A stretch of 64,000 nt of DNA from Cavia porcellus (lineage: Eukaryota > Chordata > Mammalia > Rodentia > Caviidae), in assembly GCF_034190915.1 (NCBI RefSeq), contig NW_026947502.1:36734785-36798784 (forward strand). The letters run 5' to 3'. Below the pieces are notes generated by a model. The model made no database searches. It was not told the origin of the DNA and saw nothing but the letters and a program-made list of their open reading frames with translations. Positions 40,701 to 46,980 of the stretch are shown here, in pieces; the first letter of the stretch is position 1; the number at the start of each line of letters is the position of its first letter. A program made the translations under genes and the position numbers.

Positions 40701-43700
40701 AGACTAACATTAAGGTCAGTGGACTATTTAATCTGGCAGGAGACGTTTCAAGGCAGTTGAATGTTGAGGCAATGGCGTGGTTGCTAGGGGCTTTTAGCCA
40801 GGTTTATGTTGAGAATCAAGAGCAAAGAATCCAGCAGAATGATTTAAAACATAATTTTGGACAGAATGGAAGCTCCAGTAAGGCTGTGGAGTACAAAGAA
40901 TTGAGGAAATCTCATTGCTGAGAAAGAACTGGAGAATACAAAAGATGGCCTTAGGGCATCACAAGAAGCAGCAAGTCATCACCTTTTGCAGCCTCAAAAC
41001 TGCAAAGGTGAAAGAATCTTGCTTTGAGAACAAAGCCGTAGAATGCCATGTTCCAGAATGGCAGTAGCCATACTAGGTTCCAGACTGATAGCAGCACAGA
41101 GAATCTGTTCCACAGAATGAGACTCATTAATACTCATCAATCCATGTACTTGACCCCTACAGTCAAGAGTGAAAAAAGCCTGGCTACTACTTCAACTAGC
41201 AGCAGACTGTGGGGTGGCATCATCCACATGACACTGGTTTTAGGCACATGCAGAATGCAAGAGTTATGAGGTTAAGAAGGCTTCCACTAGATTTTAGAAG
41301 GCTTGGGAGGTCAGCAGTGTACCCTGAAAGGGCAATGTGTAAATTACGGGTGTGAGTGCTATGCCCACCCTAGGATGGGTACCTACATACACTATGAGGT
41401 ACAGAGTCTTCTGCTCTTGCCCTTTGGCTCTTGCTGCTTTTTCTATCTTCTGCCACCTTGAACTGTTGCCCCCTGCCATGTCCCTCTGCCTTGGAGCCAG
41501 CTGATTATGGACTGAAACTTCCACAAACTGTAAGATAATAAACCTTTCCTTCCTTAATTTTGAGTGTTGGGTATTTTGTCTCAACAACAAAGCAAAAGTA
41601 ACCATAACAGAAGTAAATTCCAGGATTTTGCAGTACACTAACAAGACTATCCATGCTGTTGTATATCAGGAAGTTAGAGATGAAGTGACAGTGAACGGCA
41701 GTGCCTATTAATAATTGACCAAAGTCTCTGACAGGCCAAGCTTACCAGTCATAAAGTGTTTCTATGGGAACAAAGTCAGGGGAGCGGTGTCCAGAGAGCC
41801 AGGAGGTTCAGACTTCCACTACCTGGCCAAACCCTCTTCATCTGCAGTTGTGCAGCCCCTGTCATTAGTTTAGTTTTCATTGATTATCTCTCCTTACTCT
41901 GCAATCCTTTAGCACTTAGTGTCTCAGTGCTCTGTTTAACACAGTTAAGTACTCTCATACACTAATGTTTGATGTTTTGTAAGTCTTCTCTCTCCAACCA
42001 CTTATGCTTTTATTTGCTTAAGATAAATTTCAGTAGGCATTTATCTACTGAACAGCAGCACCAGGATGACAATTTGAAATTGGGAAGGTGAAAGAAATAC
42101 AAGCTGACCCAGCAGATTTCTTTTCCCCATTGAGGGCAGGAGTGTGTGGCTGAGTAGGTGGTGAGCAAAGTGGTCTGTTGATCTACTAGAAGCGAACAAC
42201 AGTGGAAATATTTTGAAGTAATCTATGTTCCCCTTTGATCACTCTTGATTTCGCATTACATCCTCCCCACACATGCTTAGGGTTGCTAGCATTAGCAAAT
42301 AAAAAAAGCATACCCAGTTAAATTTGAATTTCAGATACACAATGAAAATATGTACTTAGTGTCAGTATGTCCCAAATATCACATGAGGCATACTTGTTCT
42401 AAAATTGTTTCTTTATCTGAAATTAAAATTTAACTTCAAAATCAGCATTTTATCTGGAAATCCTGTGTCACACAGCTTGGCTGTAACGTATCTCAAGACC
42501 TAACCCTGTTGTCATAATAGTGAATGGTAATAGCTTTTATTTATTAAGTGCCCAGTAACTATAAAGTCATGACTTCACGTAATTCTTTTGATAACCTGTA
42601 AAACAGATGTTACTCACCTCAGAGGGAATATGTAACAATTGCCACTCTTCTAATCCTCCACCTGAAGATTATATTACATAGTCACAATTGCATGGCTAGA
42701 TACCAAATAACCAGAATGAAAACTAGGATTCTTATTGCACTGGCCATAGGGAAGTATAAAACATATAATTTACAATTTCATAAAGTATCTGACTCATTTT
42801 TTTTTTCAGGTAGGGTCTTGCTATGTAGTTCAGGCTGGCCTTGAACTCACAGCAATCCTCTTATATCAGCCTCCCAAGTACTGGGATTATAGGTGTGTGC
42901 CACCACGCCCAACCCAACTTACTCTTTTACAAAGAGGAGATACTTTTCCAAATTATCTTTAGAACAATGTAGCAAAAAAAAAAAGGAGAAATATATTTAC
43001 AAATTAACTATTTTCAAATAATACTGCAAAAGTTTAAATGTCCCTCCCCCTCCAGCATATATATTTCACTGGAATCCAAGATATAAAACATTTTATAGAA
43101 CACTTTACAGCAGGCATGCCTTACCAGTATCACCTAACAGATTTCAGCTGTGTGAACAACTATCCCTTTCCGTCTGTCTCTTTTATTTCTAGTTTTTTGA
43201 GACAGGGGCTTGCTTGTTCAGGCTGGCCTTGAACTCTCTATGTAGCCTAGGCTGGCCTTGGTCCCAAAGTGATCCTCTTGCCTCAGTCTTTTGAGTGCTG
43301 GGATTACAGGCATGTGCCACCAAGCCTGGCCCTAGTCAGTTGTTTGAAACAGATCATGGAGTGTTATTTTTGTTTTGATCTCAGGAGTTGTGTAAGTCTT
43401 TACATTAGGCTTGATTTGCAGATTTTTCCAAACCTAATTCTTTGAGTGTATAAGTGTCTTCTTGTTTTAGTGTCAATTTTGTGTTTCTAAAGTTCTTGAA
43501 TTTTTTATGCTTCAAAGATACGCAAAGTTAAAATAAAAATCCACTTGTTAATGGCATCATGGCCTATTTGTTTATCAGCATTAAGTGCAAGCTTTCCAAA
43601 GCCCCTTTTATTTTGCTTAAACTGTTGTGCTCCTTGCATATGCCTGGAGATTAACTGTAAACCATGGGTAATCTGAATATTTATACACAAATAGGAATCG

Positions 43701-46700
43701 ACAAATATTGGAAATACAGAAGCATATTAAACTTAAGATTTCTATCTTGCCATCAAAACTTTATTATTTTATTCTAGAAGAGTGAGTGCATGGTCATCGA
43801 GGAGATTTATTAAGATAAAAAATTTATGAAGCAAATATTTCTAGGAAATCAGAAGAGTTTGAAAATATTGCCTTGAATAATGCTAGATACCGACCACAGT
43901 GATTTATGAAAATCTTTTAGTCCAAAGATAAAGTTTCAAAACAGAAAGTTTCCAGTACTCACTTGGCAGCACATATGCTAAAAAAAAAAAAGCTTTCAGA
44001 AATGGCAAAAGTTTCAGTGATAGTGAAAGACAAGGAAATACATTTATATTGATTTTTAAAACTCTTGAGGTTTATAAGTATTGTGGGTTTATAGAGTATT
44101 TTTTGATGAGCAGAAAGCCCACAGTGTTAGAGATCACTGTGAATTTTAAATATTAAAGCAAGCTGCTTTTACAATAGAGTAAAATAAGCTGATCCAGTGT
44201 GGCATGTGGGTTTTAGGTTACCTGAAGACAAAAGGCTCACTTCCCACATCAGAGAACACACAGTAAGCTAATGTAATTTTAAATGCACACAGAATCTATG
44301 GCTGTACCATTTCATCAGAAATAGACCCAGAACCAGCTGCCAAAGGACAGCACAATGGATTAGATGTGGAAATGAACTTTCTCTGCTTACTCTGTAAAAC
44401 CTAAAACGTTTGAATATTTTGCAAGAAGCATGTACTCAAGCCAGGAGTAGAGGCACAAGCCTTAATCCCAGCACTCAGGAAGCTGAAGCAGAGGGATCAT
44501 TTCAAGTTTGAGAAGTGCATAGTGAGATCCTGTCTCAAAAAGACTAAAAAAAAAAAGCGTGTACTAATGGATTAAAATATGGCCATATATTTTAAAGTAA
44601 TTTATGGCTGGGTGTGGTGGTGCGTGCCTGTAATCCCAGCACTTGGGAGGCTGAGGCAAGAGGATCACTGTGAGTTTGAGGCCAGTTTGGGTTACATAGA
44701 GAGTCCCAGGCCAGCCTGAACTGCATAGTGAGACCCTCTCTCTCTTTCTCAAAAAAAAAAAAAAAAAAAAAAAAAAATCCACAAAAACTTCCGTAGAGAC
44801 TTGAGAAGTCTTACAAGAATGAAACAACATCTGGAAGAAAAGTGAAAGAAATTCTATCAATGGTGGACTCACTGGCACTATCTTTGGTGAGGAGAGGAGA
44901 AGCTGATGTATTACTGGTTTCCAGGCTTCTGTGCTATTTCTACCCTCATACCAGTTTCACATTATTCATTGTTACAAATCTCAACTGCAAAGTGCAACCC
45001 TAACTCCTCATGGGGAAAGAAAGCAAGGCAGTCTCAAAGGTCTGCTATTCTCCGCCAGTACAAAGTACTCAAAGCCGGTATAACTGTGAACAAAATAGGA
45101 GTTTTAAATGGAGTTGCGGAGAGACAAGCAAAAAGGGATAGGTAATGAGTTTGAGTTGAAAGGGTTAGGAGGCTCCTCCTGACCACCACCACCTCCCACA
45201 CCCCAAAAAACAGCAGAAGTGTTCTTTAAGGGGGAGCCTGTGTTCCTCCCTCAGAGGTTTCCAGGGACACTTGACCTTTCCAGCTGTGGAAGTCAGGGGA
45301 GAATGCTCAGGCCAGTTGCAGGGCCCCTGCTGAGGTCTAGACAAAATGACTAGTCCAGAGTGAGAGGCAGAGCAATGCATGTAGGAAGCTGGAAGGTGGT
45401 TTTTTGTTTTTGTTTTTCATCACTGAGAATATTGTGAGGAATATTCTACAGTTTTGAGACTTTTTGTTTATCTGGCTTTAATGAGTTCCAAGGATGCACC
45501 AATGGTTTGCCCTTCTTCTGTCTGCCTCTTAGTCACCTGAGATGTTCCACCTCTGAACTGTTCTGGCAGAATTTCTAGGTTTGAATGCAACTGGAAGAGA
45601 GCATAGCCAATCTTACCAATCGATTTCTATGCCTTGTGAAATCAACAAAAGGCACCACCAATACCACCAGCTCCCAAATCAATACCCTGTAGAGCCCTGC
45701 TCTCCTTAGACATGGGCAGCTGGGGTCTTGCTGTTTGTCTTTCCCGCTAGAGGGCTGAGCAGCTGTTTGATGGATGTCAACTCTTTGTTTTCCAGTCCCA
45801 TCTTGAGAGAAAGGAGAGCTGTAGATCCTGAGGTGGTCAAGAGGCAACTGCTTGGACCTAAGAAGAGGTCTAAGAAGAGGACCTATGAAGAGGTCCTATG
45901 AAGAGGTTGGATGCACTGGCCAACGTGCAATAGCAGAGGCCCCTTGAGGTACACAGTAGAGCCACCTCTAAGAAGAAAGGACTCAGTGTCTTCCATGTGA
46001 ACCTTAGGCCCATGCGGGACTGGTAGGGGAGGCCTGAGGAACAGGCCCCATTTTACAAATGTCAATGAGTATTCTACTTCAGATGAATGAGACTTTCTTT
46101 CATCAGGACGTTGCTGTGTAGTTCAGGGTGGCCTTGAACTCACCATGTAGCTCAGAAAAGGCTGAAACTCAGCATCCCAGTCCCTGGCAGAGCAGGAGAA
46201 TTTCTATTGGGTCACTTGGAGACTCTTCTGGCCAGGCGGTATAGCATTGTTTGGTGTGAAGCTAAAATTCCTCTATGCTCTGTATCGCCAGCGTTGGAAT
46301 TCGTAGTGTGTGAGGCTGACTTCCAAAGGCTTACACCAGGGCAGTAGAATCATCCACCTCCTCAGCGGTGTTCTCGTTTTTGAAGACACAGAAGCAGAAG
46401 GCAAACGCATATGCTCTTTACATCCCACGCTGCCCCAGCCCAGCATTTCGGACAAGTCCTGCTTGCAAACCACGCTGAAACCTCTCCGCGCATCTTCTCC
46501 CGTGCAGCGCCTCAGCCCGGCCCAGCAACGAAGACCACCCGAAGGCAGGGACAGGCGCCGGCTGACAGGTCTCCTCTAGCACCTCCCTGCCCCATCCCCG
46601 CCAAAAGAAGGCTGCCCCACGCGTCCGAGTCCGCGCCGTGGGTAAGGACCTGAACTTGGGACCAGCTTGGGGCGCCGGCTCCTGCACCCCACCCCGCCCC

Positions 46701-46980
46701 TCCCGCCCCGGGAAGTCCCTCGAGGTCCCCACGCCGGGCAGCCCTAGGAGCGCGGGACCGGGCGCACCCCGACCGCAGCGGGACCCGCGAAAGCGCCCAC
46801 GACGCGCTCCGGAGACGCCGCGCGCTAAAGAAAGGCGGCGCTGCGCGACCCGCAGCCGCTGGGCCGGGCACTGGGCCGGGTCCCCGCAGTCCGCGCCCGG
46901 ACGGCCCGAGCACCCACCTTGCCCTTGGCCAGCAGGTCCATGATGTAGCCGAACTCGCTTCTGTCCCCCGACTCCGACAT
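3780..46980 (-). CDS. TRIM36: TRIM36 (haprin), E3 ubiquitin ligase of TRIM class C-I, complete spliced gene
   Basis: The ten coding exons (form a) are 46918-46980, 33915-34149, 25006-25331, 22531-22677, 14738-14833, 11290-11543, 10945-11069, 8560-8847, 5562-5859 and 3780-4131. They sum to 2184 nt, or 727 residues plus a TAG stop. All introns are GT-AG and all split codons close in frame. Domains by residue: RING 33-118, B-box 1 about 157-196, B-box 2 about 212-244, coiled coil/COS about 250-415, fibronectin III about 416-511, B30.2/SPRY about 512-727. The protein matches what I remember of mammalian TRIM36 (728 residues in human) almost throughout. Known family role: a RING-dependent, microtubule-associated ubiquitin ligase, described in testis and the sperm acrosome reaction and in cell-cycle control. 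I see no frameshift or lost zinc ligand, so I judge the gene intact. An alternative first exon lies at 36221-36247. Confidence 0.97.
4132..5561 (-). other. TRIM36 intron 9
   Basis: 1.4 kb, unique AT-rich sequence apart from a TG/TA microsatellite at 4677-4725. Confidence 0.85.
4677..4725. repeat. (TG)n(TA)n microsatellite
   Basis: A few TG units, then about 18 uninterrupted TA units, in TRIM36 intron 9. Likely length-variable. Confidence 0.95.
5562..5859 (-). CDS. TRIM36: TRIM36 exon 9: B30.2/SPRY, first half
   Basis: Residues 512-610 plus two bases, from [20 protein letters not shown] to SPRDAVSPR. It contains the SPRY motif [10 protein letters not shown] and the following KVGVAS strand. 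Acceptor TTTTTAG|TTTTC, donor CCAAG|GTAAGG; the Arg codon is split AG|G across the intron. Confidence 0.97.
6250..6620 (+). mobile_element. MaLR-type LTR, degraded
   Basis: Shows the order seen in the other MaLR LTRs here: 'ccccaaaaggctcatgtgtt', a 'gtctggtcaggaggtgat' stretch, 'ctgccatggacc', then 'gggactgaaactgtgagcc'. Edges approximate. Confidence 0.55.
6668..6775 (+). repeat. MIR (ancient mammalian SINE)
   Basis: 'ggctttggagtcag' followed by 'ttaatctcttcatctaca' matches the MIR core. Confidence 0.6.
6820..7288 (+). mobile_element. Old L1 3' end
   Basis: 'aaaggccatcaacagacaag', 'ctctggaatgagaaagaa', 'aaaatggtgaatttcat', ending at 'caattaaaaaaatg'. No coding capacity. Confidence 0.75.
7423..7493 (-). 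repeat. ID-like SINE
   Basis: Reverse B box 'ggtactggggattgaactcg', reverse A box 'cagctgagccaaaacccc'. Confidence 0.8.
8560..8847 (-). CDS. TRIM36: TRIM36 exon 8: fibronectin type III domain
   Basis: Residues 416-511, starting [20 protein letters not shown] and ending LHTPPAP. It has the usual fibronectin III features: the W of SWHHP, the YVLEYRK strand and the YAFRVRAYK strand. Acceptor TTTCAG|GCATAG, donor CCAG|GTACT. Confidence 0.97.
9201..9284 (-). repeat. ID-like SINE
   Basis: T-run, 'taccagggatcaaactca', 'ctgagctaaatttctggcc'. Confidence 0.8.
9524..9633 (+). repeat. ID-like SINE, young copy
   Basis: Full-length, from 'ggggctggggatttagctca' to 'gataaaagggaaaaagac' plus A-tail. Flanked by a target-site duplication, gttacat (9517-9523 and 9634-9640). 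Confidence 0.92.
9748..9834 (+). repeat. B1-like SINE, 5'-truncated
   Basis: 'gggaggctgagcaggagga', 'gccagtctgaactgcatagt', then an A-tail. Confidence 0.8.
10020..10612. repeat. Tandem array of a ~147-bp unit, three to four copies, interrupted by a SINE
   Basis: The motif 'ggtagccatt' (or 'ggtacccatt') recurs at 10139, 10283 and 10434, i.e. at 144 and 151 bp. Each unit also shares 'tttattctgt...gttttgttt', a 'gatggcatgg'-type word and 'aagataacaa'. T/G-rich, diverged between copies. No known repeat family comes to mind. The last unit is split by an ID-like SINE at 10480-10550. Confidence 0.75.
10480..10550 (+). repeat. ID-like SINE without A-tail inside the tandem array
   Basis: 'ggggatttggctcagcggtg' to 'gagttcaatcatgtacc'. 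The word tcatgtacc occurs on both sides (10472-10480 and near 10543), either a target-site duplication or partly the SINE end. Confidence 0.75.
10945..11069 (-). CDS. TRIM36: TRIM36 exon 7: COS-box region
   Basis: Residues 374-415 plus one base, beginning [20 protein letters not shown] and ending in LSFFSSG. In class C-I TRIM proteins this stretch after the coiled coil forms part of the COS box, which directs the protein to microtubules. Acceptor CTGCAG|AATAC, donor CAGTG|GTAAG. Confidence 0.95.
11290..11543 (-). CDS. TRIM36: TRIM36 exon 6: coiled coil
   Basis: Residues 290-373 plus two bases, from [20 protein letters not shown] to [11 protein letters not shown]. This is the main coiled-coil exon, which in TRIM proteins drives antiparallel dimer formation. 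Acceptor TTTATAG|TGC, donor CTCAG|GTGCT. It is separated from exon 7 by a compact 220-bp intron. Confidence 0.96.
11755..11904 (+). repeat. B1-like SINE
   Basis: 'cagcacttgggaggctaagg', 'ctgggctacacagtgagt', 'gatcctgtctc' plus A-tail. Confidence 0.85.
12058..12170 (+). repeat. ID-like SINE, young copy
   Basis: Full-length with a long A-tail. Target-site duplication ctgatttacc on both sides (ends at about 12057; starts at about 12172). Confidence 0.92.
13611..13688 (-). repeat. ID-like SINE
   Basis: T-run, 'ggtatcggagatccaaccca', 'gcaggcacttatgccactga'. Confidence 0.8.
14013..14188 (-). repeat. B1-dID fused SINE
   Basis: ID-like part 'ggactggggatccagtcc...gctgagctccagcccc', followed by reverse B1-like 'ggcctcaaacttgcagtcct' and 'catatt...'-type head ending in 'ccaccaggccc'. 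Confidence 0.75.
14427..14560 (-). repeat. B1-like SINE
   Basis: 'gtctttttgagacaaggtct', 'gggattacaggcatgcgcta', ending 'cacacctggc'. Confidence 0.85.
14738..14833 (-). CDS. TRIM36: TRIM36 exon 5: start of coiled coil
   Basis: 32 codons, residues 258-289 ([20 protein letters not shown] onward), with the heptad spacing of a coiled coil. Phase 0 at both ends. Acceptor TTCAACAG|GAAAAG, donor GAG|GTAAG. It has no in-frame ATG and is too short to stand out as an open frame; I found it by looking for the expected peptide. Confidence 0.95.
16598..16752 (-). repeat. B1-like SINE, well preserved
   Basis: Complete reverse copy: 'tttttgagacagggtctcac', 'tgctgggattacaggcgtga', ending 'ccaccacgccctgc'. 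Confidence 0.9.
17949..18153 (+). repeat. Direct repeat, copy 1 (older interspersed repeat)
   Basis: Aligns by eye with 20032-20371: 'ggaaaggcatcat', 'gtgcctttttccaggtaaaa', 'cttagtggtcctccac', 'gggagctccctg'. It stops where the MaLR LTR begins. I recognise it as an old mammalian repeat (possibly LTR-derived) but cannot name the family. Confidence 0.7.
18165..20020 (-). mobile_element. MaLR-type (ERVL-related) retrotransposon, 3' LTR plus internal part
   Basis: The LTR (about 18165-18520) begins, in reverse, 'tctcttagttacttctc' and resembles the MaLR LTR at 52.6 kb read backward. The internal part runs to 'ctctggtatcaaattctg' near 19945, the usual primer-site junction, with only a ~70-bp stub of the 5' LTR after it. 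No coding capacity seen. Confidence 0.65.
20032..20371 (+). repeat. Direct repeat, copy 2, continuing into a longer old repeat
   Basis: Same block as 17949-18153, here split by an ID-like SINE (20164-20248). The repeat goes on to about 20940 with 'ataaatcaataaatg' and 'ggcttctgtgacccactg', text I associate with an ancient mammalian interspersed repeat; another SINE interrupts it at 20551. Confidence 0.65.
20164..20248 (+). repeat. ID-like SINE
   Basis: 'gggctggggacatacagctc', 'gcctgcctggcaagtg', A-rich end. Absent from direct-repeat copy 1, so inserted after the duplication. Confidence 0.85.
20551..20706 (+). repeat. B1-like SINE
   Basis: 'ctgggcggagcgtggtga', 'ggctgaggcaggagtatcac', 'gatcctgtct' and A-rich tail. 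Confidence 0.85.
21955..22032. repeat. CA/TA-rich microsatellite
   Basis: Interrupted runs of tgtgtatata and tatatacacacacacata. Confidence 0.8.
22531..22677 (-). CDS. TRIM36: TRIM36 exon 4: B-box 2
   Basis: 49 codons, residues 209-257, phase 0 at both ends. The B-box 2 ligands are visible: C212, H215, C224, C227, C232, C235, H241 and H244. Acceptor CAACAG|ATTTTA, donor AAG|GTAGG. The exon ends in SSAYKTLK, where the coiled coil begins. Confidence 0.97.
23968..24070 (+). repeat. ID-like SINE, young copy
   Basis: Full-length with perfect 10-bp target-site duplication gtgaaagtgc (23958-23967 and 24072-24081). Confidence 0.93.
24288..24463 (+). repeat. B1-like SINE
   Basis: 'gccaggcgtggtgggtcatg' to 'gagaccctgtctca', followed by an AAAT-rich tail. 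Confidence 0.9.
25006..25331 (-). CDS. TRIM36: TRIM36 exon 3: end of RING, B-box 1
   Basis: Residues 100-208. C115 and C118 complete the RING. B-box 1 follows, with CDVC at 157-160, CLDC at 171-174, C179, C182, H187 and H196. The exon ends in TNFRPK with the donor AAG|GTAAG. Between RING and B-box lies a helical Arg/Ala-rich linker (about 134-153). The acceptor is CTGCAG|GCTGG. Confidence 0.97.
27428..27575. mobile_element. hAT-type non-autonomous DNA transposon remnant
   Basis: 'ctgtgctatctaatacaa' at one end, 'aaattaaataaaa' in the middle, 'tggctaccacactgtagg' at the other: the layout of ancient 'gctgtccaatagaa / tggctaccgtattggacag' elements. Family not named. Confidence 0.5.
27764..27898 (+). 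repeat. B1-like SINE
   Basis: 'gccaggtgtggtggctcaca', 'gaggctgagccaggagggtc', 'cctgggctacataagc'. Confidence 0.85.
27940..28000 (-). repeat. ID-like SINE, truncated
   Basis: 'ttggtaccggagattgaact' then lost after 'ctttcaagg'. Only the 3' half remains. Confidence 0.75.
29492..29774. mobile_element. hAT-type non-autonomous DNA transposon remnant
   Basis: 'gcagcattatccaaatgaaa' at the left, 'acttacagcacattttaatt' inside, 'tggctagtggctactgt...ggacaggtc' at the right. The ends are approximate inverted repeats. Confidence 0.65.
30292..30356 (+). repeat. Degraded ID-like SINE
   Basis: 'cctggggataaagcacatgc', 'cctgaggtcaaccccagc', A-rich end. A box partly lost. Confidence 0.5.
30525..30683 (+). 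repeat. B1-like SINE
   Basis: 'gtaatcccagctctcagaag', 'gaactacacagggagaccct', A-tail. Confidence 0.85.
30905..31330 (+). mobile_element. MaLR-type LTR with start of internal region
   Basis: 'ttatgtatccagatgttccc', 'cacaccaccctgcctta', 'ccacagactgaaacctctac', and a primer-site-like 'gactggtgccaagtgg' near 31268. No coding capacity. Confidence 0.65.
32797..32914 (+). repeat. B1-like SINE, short form
   Basis: 'gctgggcgtggtggtataca', 'cagcacttgggaggctcagt', 'gactatgtctc' plus A-tail. Confidence 0.85.
33271..33437 (-). repeat. B1-dID fused SINE
   Basis: ID-like 'actggggatgaaacccagga' and 'gtgagctacatccccaaccc', followed by reverse B1-like 'tgagactaggtctctc' and 'gtgctggaattacaatcatg'. Confidence 0.8.
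33915..34149 (-). CDS. TRIM36: TRIM36 exon 2: RING finger, main part
   Basis: Residues 22-99 plus one base. It holds six of the eight RING zinc ligands: C33, C36, C48, H50, C53 and C56. A long loop rich in Ser and Asp follows, and the last cysteine pair is in exon 3. The acceptor is TTTGCAG after a run of sixteen T, and the donor is CCAG|GTAGG. An ID-like SINE sits only 50 bp upstream of the acceptor (34199-34275). Confidence 0.97.
34199..34275 (+). repeat. ID-like SINE next to the TRIM36 exon 2 acceptor
   Basis: 'gggctggggcatttagctca' to 'gatccctggtaaaaa'. Target-site duplication caaaacctcttact (34181-34194 and 34276-34289). Antisense to TRIM36, starting 50 bp upstream of the exon 2 splice acceptor. 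Confidence 0.92.
36221..36247 (-). CDS. TRIM36: TRIM36 alternative first exon 1b (coding part)
   Basis: This short exon encodes nine residues, MEGDTAEPA, then a donor reading GCG|GTGAGT in phase 0, the same phase as exon 1a. Spliced to exon 2 it gives a 715-residue form that lacks the exon 1a N-terminus but keeps the whole RING. The start context is strong (G at -3, G at +4), and an in-frame TGA lies at 36266-36268. It sits in its own CpG island, 10.7 kb downstream of exon 1a and 2.1 kb upstream of exon 2. From memory, mammalian TRIM36 has a shorter isoform starting with MEGD. Actual use here is inferred; no transcript is visible. Confidence 0.82.
36514..36540. promoter_or_regulatory. Tandem GC boxes (Sp1-type)
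   Basis: Overlapping GGGCGG units at 5-bp spacing, about 270 bp upstream of the exon 1b ATG on the minus strand. Sp1-family binding is inferred from the motif. Confidence 0.6.
36544..36557. promoter_or_regulatory. RFX X-box match, GTCGCCCGGGCAAC
   Basis: Exact match to the X-box consensus GTNRCC-N(0-3)-RGYAAC with a 2-bp spacer; nearly palindromic, so it also reads on the minus strand. It lies 4 bp beyond the GC boxes, about 300 bp upstream of exon 1b. RFX factors control ciliary and spermatid genes, which fits the known testis expression of TRIM36. Confidence 0.5.
37845..37975 (+). mobile_element. L1 3'-end fragment
   Basis: 'aaggaatactatgcagcagt' followed by 'taaaaagaatg' is standard L1 3' text. 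Small and truncated. Confidence 0.5.
38110..38465 (-). pseudogene. Mariner-like transposase fragment, degraded
   Basis: On the minus strand (about 38290 down to 38130) one frame reads [20 protein letters not shown], then a helix-rich stretch ending MKEDF, a stop, and NCFRMW. The order LPRS...KRFE...L...EDF.NCF.W resembles the C-terminal end of mariner/Tc1 transposases as I recall them. The rest of the block shows no clear homology, and stops break the frame. An inactive remnant if the reading is right. Confidence 0.4.
38520..38605 (+). repeat. ID-like SINE, diverged
   Basis: 'ctctggggatgtaactggat', 'gcttgcaggaggctgggttt', 'aatccccagtactggg'. Confidence 0.65.
39412..39490 (-). repeat. ID-like SINE, degraded
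   Basis: T-run, 'gttgatcaaatctagggcct', 'catcctcagccc'. Confidence 0.5.
40003..41610 (+). mobile_element. MaLR-type retrotransposon, nearly complete (LTR, internal, partial LTR)
   Basis: The 5' LTR (40003-40379) ends in 'aaaaagtaagaca'. A primer-binding-type junction 'tttggtatcagaagtgggg' follows at 40381. The internal part (about 0.94 kb) has short frames but no gag, pol or env recognisable, as usual for MaLR. The partial 3' LTR (about 41325-41610) matches the 5' LTR: 'ctgccaccttgaac' versus 'ctgctaccttgaac', 'gccttggagccagctgatta', 'ccttccttaatttt'. Non-autonomous and inactive. Confidence 0.75.
42530..42625 (+). repeat. L2/MIR-like ancient repeat
   Basis: 'tttatttattaagtgcccag' and 'cgtaattcttttgataacct' follow the L2-type 'ttattgagcacc...taatcctcacaacc' pattern. 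Confidence 0.45.
42796..42915 (-). repeat. B1-like SINE
   Basis: 'ggtagggtcttgctatgtag', 'gtactgggattataggtgtg', ending 'ccaccacgccc'. Confidence 0.85.
43188..43331 (-). repeat. B1-like SINE
   Basis: 'ttgagacaggggcttgcttg', 'gtgctgggattacaggcatg', ending 'caccaagcctggcc'. Confidence 0.85.
43955..43992 (+). pseudogene. U6 snRNA 5'-end retrocopy with A-tail (tiny)
   Basis: 'gtactcacttggcagcacat' then 'atgcta' nearly matches the first ~26 nt of U6 snRNA and passes straight into 12 A. No U6 promoter elements were seen and no clear target-site duplication, so a truncated retrocopy at most. Confidence 0.5.
44439..44556 (+). repeat. B1-like SINE, diverged
   Basis: 'gccaggagtagaggcacaag', 'cagcactcaggaagctgaag', 'gatcctgtctc', A-tail. 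Confidence 0.8.
44606..44777 (+). repeat. B1-like SINE, well preserved
   Basis: 'gctgggtgtggtggtgcgtg' to 'gagaccctctctctctttct' and a 28-A tail. Carries the internal duplicated 'gccag..tg..ctacatag' block typical of B1. Confidence 0.92.
45857..45907. repeat. Short tandem repeat, four 12-13-bp units
   Basis: Units of the form cctaagaagagg and cctatgaagaggt, two of each type in a row. Confidence 0.8.
46098..46195 (-). repeat. B1-like SINE, degraded
   Basis: 'gtgtagttcagggtggcctt', 'gaactcaccatgtagctc'. The 5' half is poorly kept. Confidence 0.55.
46918..46980 (-). CDS. TRIM36: TRIM36 exon 1a (coding part)
   Basis: This exon encodes the first 21 residues ([20 protein letters not shown], then K). 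The start is supported by an A at -3 and by an in-frame TGA at 46993-46995, only four codons upstream. The donor reads AAG|GTGGGT, leaving phase 0, and joins exon 2, which begins GTG ACT. The exon sits inside a strong CpG island. The 5' UTR presumably extends rightward from 46981; I cannot place the transcription start exactly. Confidence 0.95.

Larger units (their letters stand above)
34150..46917 (-). other. TRIM36 intron 1 (12.8 kb)
   Basis: Contains promoter b and exon 1b, an L1 fragment (37.85 kb), a mariner-like fragment (38.1-38.46 kb), a MaLR retrotransposon (40.0-41.6 kb), an L2-like piece (42.5 kb), SINEs, a U6-like fragment (43.96 kb) and a short tandem repeat (45.86 kb). In 34.3-36.0 and 41.6-42.5 kb I recognise nothing. 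Confidence 0.85.

Noticed and set aside
40408..40921. Open frames of 97 and 88 codons as a small gene
   Set aside because: They lie in the MaLR internal region, between its LTRs, and match no protein I know.
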